From Pseudonocardia sp. (GTDB lineage: Bacteria > Actinomycetota > Actinomycetes > Mycobacteriales > Pseudonocardiaceae): 42,276 nucleotides of DNA. Location: assembly GCA_025465235.1 (NCBI GenBank), contig JAODNO010000615.1, forward strand, positions 1 to 42,276. Reading direction: 5' to 3'. Numbering within the stretch: position 1 is the stretch's first letter; the number at the start of each line of letters is the position of its first letter. The translations under genes and the position numbers were made by a program. Of this stretch, positions 37,125 through 42,276 are shown one piece after another. The notes beneath the pieces were generated by a model. That model did no database searches. It was given only the letters and a program-made list of their open reading frames with translations, and was not told where the DNA came from.

Positions 37125-38813
37125 TCAGACGGCGAGCCAGGCCGCCGCGTCCGGGGGCAGAGCGCCGTCGGCGATCCCCGGGCCGCTCCCGAGCAGGACC
37201 GTTGCCCCCGCCGGGAGCGGCACCGGGCTGTCCGACAGGTTCACCACGCAGGCGAAGCCGGAGCCGCGGGAGAACGCGAGCACACCGGGCCCGCTCGGCA
37301 ACCAGGTGAACTCACCGTCGCCCAGGGCCGGGTGCTCGTGGCGCAGCGCCAGCGCGGCCCGGTACAGGCTGAGCATGGATGCAGGGTCGTCCTCCTGCGC
37401 CTCCACGGTGACGGACGCGAAGTCGGCGGGCTGGGGCAGCCAGGGCGTGGACCTCGCTCCGTCCTGGCTGAACCCGAACGGTGGGGCCGTTCCGGACCAC
37501 GGCAGCGGTACGCGGCAGCCGTCGCGCCCCCGGTCGGTGTTCCCGGAACGCTTCCACGTGGGGTCCTGCAGCACCTCGTCGGGCAGGTCCTCGACCTCCC
37601 ACAACCCGAGCTCGTCGCCCTGGTAGACGTACGCGCCGCCGGGCAGCGCGAACATCAGCAGGGCGGCGGCGCGAGCGCGCCGTCGGCCGAGCTCGCGGTC
37701 CAGCGTGGTCGCCGGGGCCAGGTCCGACAGCGAGTGGCCTGCCCCGTTCGTGACGGGCCGGCCCAACCGGGAGACGTGCCGCACGACGTCGTGGTTGGAC
37801 AGCACCCAGGTGGGGGGCGCGCCCACCTCGGCGACGGTCGCGAGCGAGTGGTCGATCGCCTTGCGCAGCGCTTCGGCATCCCACGGCGTGCGCAGGAAGT
37901 CGAAGTTGAACGCGGTGTGCAGCTCGTCGGGACGCAGGTACCGCGCCAGCCGCTCCGGTGAGTCGACCCATGCCTCAGCGACGAAGACGCGGGGGTCGGG
38001 ATAGGAGTCGCCGACCCGGCGCCACCCGCGGTAGATCTCGTGCACGCCGTCGCGGTCCCAGTGCGGATGATCGGTCCGCTCGACGGGAGCGAGCATGTTC
38101 TCGCCGTCCCCGCCCAGGTCGGGCAAGCCGTCGGACTTGACGAGGCCGTGGGCCACGTCGATGCGGAAGCCGTCGACGCCACGGTCGAACCAGAACCGCA
38201 GGATCGACTCGAACTCCGCCTGCACCCGCGGATCGGCCCAGTTGAGATCCGGTTGCGTCGCGTCGAACAGGTGCAGGTACCACTCCCCCGGCTCGCCCCC
38301 GTCAGTCACGCGCGTCCACGCCGAGCCGCCGAAGACGCTGCGCCAGTCGTTGGGCGGCTCCTCGCCTCCAGGTCCGCGGCCGGGCCGGAAGTGGTACAGC
38401 GCGCGCTCGGGTGAGCCGGGTGCGGCCGCGAGCGCCTGCCGGAACCAGTTGTGCTGGTCGGAGCTGTGGTTGGGGACGATGTCGAGGATCACCCGCAGCC
38501 CGAGCGCGTGCGCCTCGTCGACGAGAGCACCCGCCTCCTCAGCGGTGCCGAACACCGGCTCGACAGCGCGGTAGTCCGCCACGTCGTAGCCGCCGTCGGT
38601 CATCGGGGACGGGTACCACGGGTTGATCCACACCGCGTCCACCCCGAGGTCGCGCAGGTGCCCGAGCCGGGCGCGGATGCCGGCGATGTCACCGATCCCG
38701 TCCCCGTTGCCGTCGGCGAAGCTGCGGATGTACAGCTGGTAGACCACCGCGTCCCGCCACCAGGTGCTCCCACCGGTCCGTCGCGTGGCGACCTCGGCCG
38801 TGCCCATGCGCAT
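37125..38813 (-). CDS. GH13 alpha-glucosidase (oligo-alpha-glucosidase type)
   Basis: The 562-residue (beta/alpha)8 glycoside hydrolase shows all conserved GH13 regions: DIVPNHSS, GFRIDVAHG with the nucleophile Asp, VFVAEAW with the acid Glu, and VLSNHDVVRH with the third Asp, plus QPDLNWADP. The N-terminal WWRDAVVYQLYIRSFADGNG is typical of alpha-glucosidases. No signal peptide is seen, so it should act in the cytoplasm on imported maltose-type sugars. The start is ATG at 38813 or 38807. It is convergent with the nucleotidylyltransferase (18-bp gap). No ABC sugar transporter is adjacent. Confidence 0.92.
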   Translation of the reverse strand: MRMGTAEVATRRTGGSTWWRDAVVYQLYIRSFADGNGDGIGDIAGIRARLGHLRDLGVDAVWINPWYPSPMTDGGYDVADYRAVEPVFGTAEEAGALVDEAHALGLRVILDIVPNHSSDQHNWFRQALAAAPGSPERALYHFRPGRGPGGEEPPNDWRSVFGGSAWTRVTDGGEPGEWYLHLFDATQPDLNWADPRVQAEFESILRFWFDRGVDGFRIDVAHGLVKSDGLPDLGGDGENMLAPVERTDHPHWDRDGVHEIYRGWRRVGDSYPDPRVFVAEAWVDSPERLARYLRPDELHTAFNFDFLRTPWDAEALRKAIDHSLATVAEVGAPPTWVLSNHDVVRHVSRLGRPVTNGAGHSLSDLAPATTLDRELGRRRARAAALLMFALPGGAYVYQGDELGLWEVEDLPDEVLQDPTWKRSGNTDRGRDGCRVPLPWSGTAPPFGFSQDGARSTPWLPQPADFASVTVEAQEDDPASMLSLYRAALALRHEHPALGDGEFTWLPSGPGVLAFSRGSGFACVVNLSDSPVPLPAGATVLLGSGPGIADGALPPDAAAWLAV

Positions 38814-38875
38814 GCTCCCCCCTCGAGATCGGCTGTCGCGCCCATTGGACCAACGTCGTGTCGCCGTCCCACGAG

Positions 38876-38894
38876 CGGGGCGGGGCGGGGCGGG
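38876..38894 (+). repeat. GGGGC tandem repeat, possible G-quadruplex
   Basis: Three copies of CGGGG and a terminal CGGG give four G-runs of 3-4 in 19 bp, in the 117-bp gap between the hydratase stop and the alpha-glucosidase start. In an mRNA for the minus-strand genes this is a C-rich tract. Confidence 0.6.
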
Positions 38895-38930
38895 TGAGGT
38901 TCCTTCGCCACCACCGTGTGCTGTGGTTGG

Positions 38931-39728
38931 TCAGCGGAAGCGCGAGAAGTCCGGGGGCCGCTTCTCGGCGAACGCCCGCGCCCCCTCCATGCCCTCTTCG
39001 CCGTGCGCGTACTCCTCGAGCCCGTCGAAGGCGAGGTGGGAGATGCCGCTGATGTGGTCGGTGTCGGCGTTGAACGAGTGCTTGAGGAACTTGAGCGCCG
39101 TCGGCGAGTACGAGCCGATCTTCCGTGCCCACGCCCGTGCCGTGTCGAGCAGGTCCGCGGCCGGGACGACCTCGTTGACCAGGCCCCAGCGCTCGGCGGT
39201 GGCGGCGTCGTAGCGGTCGAGCAGGAACCAGATCTGCCGCGCCCGCTTCTCCCCCACGACGCGGGCGAGGTAGGCCGACCCGAACCCGGCGTCGAAGGAG
39301 CCGACGCGGGGTCCGGCCTGGGCGAACGTCGCATGCTCCGCCGCCACCGTGAGGTCGCAGAGCACGTGCAGCACGTGGCCACCGCCGATCGCGATGCCGT
39401 TGACGGCCGCGATCACCGGCTTGGGGATGTCCCGGATGATCCGGTGGAGCTGCTCGACCTCGAAGGTCCCCCACTCCGTCTCGCCGTAGCCGCCGGTCTC
39501 CGCGCGCTCCTTGACGTCGCCCCCGGTGCAGAACGCCCGCTCCCCGGCGCCCGTCAGGATGACCGCCGCGACCCGACGGTCGGCCCACGCGTGCTTGAAC
39601 GCGGAGATCAACTCATCGACCGTGCGGCCGCGGAAGGAGTTCAGCCGCTCCTGCCGGTCGATCGTGATCACGGCGTGGTTGTCGTCCTCCACGGCGTAGC
39701 CGATGTCGGTGAACTCGTCGATCCGCAT
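38931..39728 (-). CDS. MenB/BadI-like crotonase (enoyl-CoA hydratase / ring-cleaving hydrolase)
   Basis: The 265-residue crotonase-fold enzyme has the oxyanion-hole segments AFCTGGDVKER (about 66-76) and AIGGGHVLHVLCDLTVAAE (about 107-125), and the MenB/BadI-specific GPRVGSFDAGFGSAYLARVV (about 133-152), ending AFAEKRPPDFSRF. MenB closes the naphthoquinone ring and BadI hydrolytically opens 2-ketocyclohexane carboxyl-CoA; the sequence alone does not separate them. Context (aryl-CoA ligase, PaaX, SDR, Rid protein) favours a ring-opening role over menaquinone synthesis, as no men gene is near. The ATG at 39728 lacks a clear ribosome site. It is divergent from the SDR across 45 bp. Confidence 0.82.
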   Translation of the reverse strand: MRIDEFTDIGYAVEDDNHAVITIDRQERLNSFRGRTVDELISAFKHAWADRRVAAVILTGAGERAFCTGGDVKERAETGGYGETEWGTFEVEQLHRIIRDIPKPVIAAVNGIAIGGGHVLHVLCDLTVAAEHATFAQAGPRVGSFDAGFGSAYLARVVGEKRARQIWFLLDRYDAATAERWGLVNEVVPAADLLDTARAWARKIGSYSPTALKFLKHSFNADTDHISGISHLAFDGLEEYAHGEEGMEGARAFAEKRPPDFSRFR

Positions 39729-39773
39729 GCTGCGATGTTGACGGCCGTCACCGTCGCTTGACAAGCTCGGCGG

Positions 39774-40532
39774 GTGGACGACGCCAGACGCTGTCTGGTC
39801 ACCGGAGCGGGTCGCGGGATCGGGGCGGCGGTCGCGCGGAGGCTCTCGGCTGCAGGACTTTCCGTGGCGCTCACCGCTCGCAGCGCAGGCGAGCTCGAGG
39901 CGCTGGCCGCAGAGCTGCCGGGTCGGTCGATGGTCGTGCCGGCCGATGTCACCGCACCGGACGCCGTCGAGAGCGTCTTCGCCGAGGTGGAGAGGGCGTG
40001 GGGGCCGGTCGAGGTGCTCGTGCTGAACGCGGGCGCCGGGACGTCCGCCCCGCTGCAGCGCACCACCGACGCCGACTGGCAGCGGATGCTCGACCTCAAC
40101 CTCACCGCCCCGTTCCGGATGCTGCGCCGGGCCGTGCCGGGAATGGTGGAACAGGGCTTCGGCCGGGTGGTCGCCATCGCGTCGGTGGCCGCCAAGCGGG
40201 GTGAGCCGTACATCTCGGCCTACACCGCGAGCAAGCACGGGCTGCTCGGGCTCGTGCGCTCGGCGGCAAGTGAGCTCGCGACCACCGGCGTCACCGTCAA
40301 CGCCGTTTGCCCCGCCTACGTCGACACGCCGATGACCGACGCCACCGTCGCCTCCATCAGCTCCACCACCGGCCGCACCCCCGAGCAGGCCCGCGAGGTC
40401 CTGGAGCGCCGGCAGCCGATCGGCAGGCTCGTCACCCCGGACGAGGTGGCCGACGCGGTGCTGCTGTGCGTCACGAGCGGGGCGATCACCGGCCAGGGCA
40501 TCAACGTCGACGGCGGGGCGGTCCAGTCGTGA
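39774..40532 (+). CDS. Short-chain dehydrogenase/reductase
   Basis: The 252-residue classical SDR has the cofactor loop VTGAGRGIG (about 9-17), an NAG motif (LNAGAG), the catalytic Ser in IASVAAKRG, YTASK with the catalytic Tyr and Lys, and the C-terminal ITGQGINVDGGAV. An Arg after the second strand (TARSAGEL) suggests NADP(H) preference. In aryl-CoA loci such enzymes act as 3-hydroxyacyl-CoA dehydrogenases. The start is GTG at 39774. The Rid-family gene follows 13 bp later. Confidence 0.9.
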   Translation: MDDARRCLVTGAGRGIGAAVARRLSAAGLSVALTARSAGELEALAAELPGRSMVVPADVTAPDAVESVFAEVERAWGPVEVLVLNAGAGTSAPLQRTTDADWQRMLDLNLTAPFRMLRRAVPGMVEQGFGRVVAIASVAAKRGEPYISAYTASKHGLLGLVRSAASELATTGVTVNAVCPAYVDTPMTDATVASISSTTGRTPEQAREVLERRQPIGRLVTPDEVADAVLLCVTSGAITGQGINVDGGAVQS

Positions 40533-40545
40533 GGTCGGTGCACTC

Positions 40546-40962
40546 GTGATCGAGCGCATCAACCCGCCGGAGCTGGTCCGGCCCTCCGGGTTCGCCCACG
40601 CCGTGGTGGCGACCGGACGCATGGTGTTCCTGGCCGGCCAGACCGCGCTGGACGCCGACGGGCGGATCGTCCCTGGCGGCCTGGTGGTGCAGTTCGAGCG
40701 GGCGTTGCAGAACCTGCTGGTCGCACTGCGGACCGCCGGCGGCGCCCCGGAGCACCTGGCGCAGCTGACGATCTACATCGTCGACATGGACGATTATCGT
40801 GCCCGCGCCCGCGAGATCGGCGCGGTCTGGCAGCGGCTGGTCGGGAGGCAGTATCCGGCGACGGCTGGCATCGGTGTAGCGCGGCTGTGGGATGTCGAGG
40901 CGCTGGTGGAGCTGCAGGGCAGCGCAGTGCTGCCCGCCGACGACGGGGCGGCCGAAGGATGA
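40546..40962 (+). CDS. Rid-family (YjgF/YER057c) protein without the canonical arginine
   Basis: The 138-residue Rid-fold protein has FAHAVVATGRMVFLAGQTALD at the N-terminus, QNLLVALRTAGGAPEHLAQLTIYIVDMDDY in the middle, and YPATAGIGVARLWDVEALVELQGSAV at the end. Archetypal RidA enamine/imine deaminases have PxRSxVEVxxLP with an essential Arg; here that position is Thr (PATAGIGVARL), as in other Rid subfamilies. It may handle an enamine or CoA-linked intermediate in the local pathway, or be structural. The start is GTG at 40546. It is an operon partner of the SDR and convergent with paaX. Confidence 0.85.
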   Translation: MIERINPPELVRPSGFAHAVVATGRMVFLAGQTALDADGRIVPGGLVVQFERALQNLLVALRTAGGAPEHLAQLTIYIVDMDDYRARAREIGAVWQRLVGRQYPATAGIGVARLWDVEALVELQGSAVLPADDGAAEG

Positions 40963-41056
40963 GCCGCGCTCAGCGCGCGTCCTGCTCGCCGATCTGGCCG
41001 GCCGGGACGGTTCGCAGGCATTGCTCGTCACCGAGGCGCCTGCCCGCGCTTGAGGG

Positions 41057-41902
41057 TCAGCGTCCCGCGATCAGCTGCCGTGCGTGCACCCGTGCCGGCT
41101 CGGCCAGCCGATCCGCGAGCTCGGCGAACAGCTCCGCCGCGCGCACCCCGTTCCAGCGCGGGGGCAGCAGGTGGAGCGGCAGCCCGGGGTCGGCGTAGGG
41201 CAGCCGCCGCCAGTCCGTCACCAGCCGCACGTAGTCGGCGAACGCCGCCGCCTGGTCCGGCGTCCGCCGCCGTGACCACCGCGCCCGCAACGGGCGATGC
41301 CGGTCGAGGAACGCAGCGTAGAGATCGCGCAGCCCGTCGAGGTCCCACCATGCGCGCACGGCCGAGGGCAGGCCGCCTGCGGCGAGGTGCTCGCCGCGGA
41401 ACAGCTGGGCGTAGCCGTCGAGACGGAGCCTGCGCAGCATGTCGCTCACCTCGCCTGCCCGATGCCCCCGCGCGATCCAGACGCCCGGAGCGGCGGTTCC
41501 GAACCCGAGCCGGGACAGCTGCGTCCGCAGCGCATGCCGCTTCTCCCGCTCCGACTCCGGCACCGAGAACACCACGAGCACCCAGCCGTCGGCCTCGGTG
41601 GCGCGGCGCCGTGCGAAGATCCGCACGTCGCCGTCGTCGAGGATCTCCCGCGCCGCCGCGGTGAGCACGTACCCGGCGCTGCCGTCGCGGCGGTCGGGGG
41701 CGAGCAGGCCACGGCGCTTGAGCCGCGAGATCGACGATCGAACGGCCGGCTCGTCGACGCCCAGCCCGGCCAGCAGGCGCACCAGCGCCGCCACCGAGAG
41801 GCGTCCGCCGTCGTCGCGGGCGTAGAGGCCGTACAGCGTGACGATCAGCTGCCGCGGCTGCACGACACCCGCGACCACGGGCGCTTCCTCGACGGTGGTC
41901 AC
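41057..41902 (-). CDS. PaaX-family transcriptional regulator
   Basis: The 281-residue protein has an N-terminal winged helix (about 15-85: QLIVTLYGLYARDDGGRLSVA, VDEPAVRSSISRLKRRGLL), a central domain with GWVLVVFSVPESEREKRHALR and LGFGTAAPGVWIA, and a C-terminal PaaX_C-like helical part. PaaX proteins are repressors of aryl-CoA catabolism released by a CoA thioester inducer. The GTG at 41902 is chosen because TATCGT at 41914-41909 lies 6 nt upstream (leaderless); a GTG at 41908 is possible. It is divergent from the aryl-CoA ligase. Confidence 0.88.
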   Translation of the reverse strand: MTTVEEAPVVAGVVQPRQLIVTLYGLYARDDGGRLSVAALVRLLAGLGVDEPAVRSSISRLKRRGLLAPDRRDGSAGYVLTAAAREILDDGDVRIFARRRATEADGWVLVVFSVPESEREKRHALRTQLSRLGFGTAAPGVWIARGHRAGEVSDMLRRLRLDGYAQLFRGEHLAAGGLPSAVRAWWDLDGLRDLYAAFLDRHRPLRARWSRRRTPDQAAAFADYVRLVTDWRRLPYADPGLPLHLLPPRWNGVRAAELFAELADRLAEPARVHARQLIAGR

Positions 41903-41908
41903 GCGCAC

Positions 41909-41914
41909 ACGATA
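41909..41914 (-). promoter_or_regulatory. -10 box of leaderless paaX mRNA
   Basis: TATCGT on the minus strand ends 6 nt before the GTG at 41902, inside the divergent region shared with the ligase gene. Confidence 0.45.
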
Positions 41915-41941
41915 TCGGCTCGGCCTCCACCTCGCGCTCGC

Positions 41942-41969
41942 TTGACTATCGTCACCACAACGCCATACT
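41942..41969 (+). promoter_or_regulatory. Promoter of the aryl-CoA ligase gene
   Basis: TTGACT (41942-41947), 16 nt, CATACT (41964-41969). It lies in the 103-bp region divergent from paaX, where a PaaX operator would be expected. Confidence 0.5.
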
Positions 41970-42005
41970 CGATCCGGGTAGCATTCGCTCGGGGAGGTGC
42001 CGCCC

Positions 42006-42276
42006 ATGGCCACTGCCCGCAGCGCCCATATCGATCCGTTCTGCCGAGAGCACCTGCCGCCCCGTGAGCAGTGGCCGCAGCTGTGGTTCGACCTCCCCGA
42101 GCCGCAGTACCCCGAGCACCTCAACGCCGCGCAGGCTCTGCTCAGCGGCCCGCCGGACAACCGGCCGTGCGTGCGGGGGTCCGGCGAGGAGTGGACGTAC
42201 GGGGAGCTGCGCCGGCGGGCCCACCAGATCGCGGCTGTGCTCATCGACGATCTCGGCCTCGTGCCCGGCAACAGGG
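42006..42276 (+). CDS. 2-aminobenzoate-CoA ligase-like AMP-binding protein (N-terminus only)
   Basis: The 90 visible residues (SAHIDPFCREHLPPREQWPQ, FDLPEPQYPEHLN, WTYGELRRRAHQIAAVLIDD, LGLVPGNR) match the N-terminus of benzoate-CoA ligase-family proteins annotated as 2-aminobenzoate-CoA ligases in actinomycetes, from memory of the family. It activates an aromatic acid to its CoA thioester. GGGAGG lies 9-10 nt before the ATG. It is divergent from paaX. The rest is beyond the window, so substrate residues cannot be read. Confidence 0.75.
   Translation, partial: MATARSAHIDPFCREHLPPREQWPQLWFDLPEPQYPEHLNAAQALLSGPPDNRPCVRGSGEEWTYGELRRRAHQIAAVLIDDLGLVPGNR

Noticed and set aside
38931-39728. Menaquinone-pathway menB
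   Set aside because: It is sequence-similar to MenB, but no other men gene is nearby and the neighbours are aryl-CoA catabolic genes; kept as MenB/BadI-like.

Overview
The window is high-GC DNA with many GTG starts, strong third-position G/C bias, leaderless-type promoters, an RpfB-type resuscitation factor, a protein O-mannosyltransferase and a PaaX regulator. This points to an actinomycete. My best guess is a Pseudonocardia-like member of the Pseudonocardiaceae, from general impression only. From memory, the backbone follows the M. tuberculosis block Rv0991c to Rv1018c: ruc, 5-FTHF cyclo-ligase, galU, moeA1, rimJ, Rv0996, pmt, rsmI, metS, tatD, rpfB, ksgA, ispE, pks16, pth, rplY, prsA, glmU.

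Layout. 1-5.1 kb: a zinc-ribbon chaperone gene (ruc-like, running off the left edge) with a perfect CIRCE operator, 5-FTHF cyclo-ligase, galU, then glp (MoeA-like)-rimJ-membrane protein, and tRNA-Ala(CGC). 5.1-8.3 kb: an accessory insert with a decayed dehydrogenase region, a small membrane protein, and an XRE-cupin regulator divergent from an EamA exporter. 8.3-13.2 kb: the O-mannosyltransferase divergent from rsmI, a KhtTU-type cation/proton antiporter pair, and a Uma2 pseudogene. 13.2-21.6 kb: metG, tatD, rpfB, ksgA, ispE and a Uup-like ABC-F ATPase, all on the plus strand. 21.7-25.9 kb: an accessory stretch with a truncated GT-C glycosyltransferase, a SnoaL-like gene divergent from a TetR regulator, an almost featureless 460-bp gap, and an M20 dipeptidase. 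26-31.7 kb: a FAAL-like AMP ligase on the plus strand, facing the minus-strand genes glmU-prs and rplY-pth. 31.7-34.8 kb: OsmC, TrmO, tRNA-Gln(UUG) and an acyl desaturase. 35-38.8 kb: a sugar methyltransferase plus sugar-1-phosphate nucleotidylyltransferase pair and a GH13 alpha-glucosidase. 38.9-42.3 kb: the edge of an aromatic-acid CoA catabolic locus with a MenB/BadI-like hydratase or hydrolase, an SDR, a Rid-family protein, PaaX, and the start of a 2-aminobenzoate-CoA ligase-like gene.

The most interesting signals are: the MoeA paralogue with degenerate catalytic motifs next to its membrane partner (gephyrin-like Glp/GlpR division system); RpfB with a long N-terminal cytoplasmic tail carrying five Thr-x-x-Ile/Phe repeats that look like Ser/Thr-kinase sites; ultra-compact divergent leaderless promoters (fthC/galU and pmt/rsmI); the CIRCE plus SigH/SigR-type promoter of ruc; and the right-edge aryl-CoA locus, in which a Rid protein lacking the usual arginine sits beside a MenB/BadI-type enzyme. 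No CRISPR array, insertion sequence, prophage or integrase is visible.
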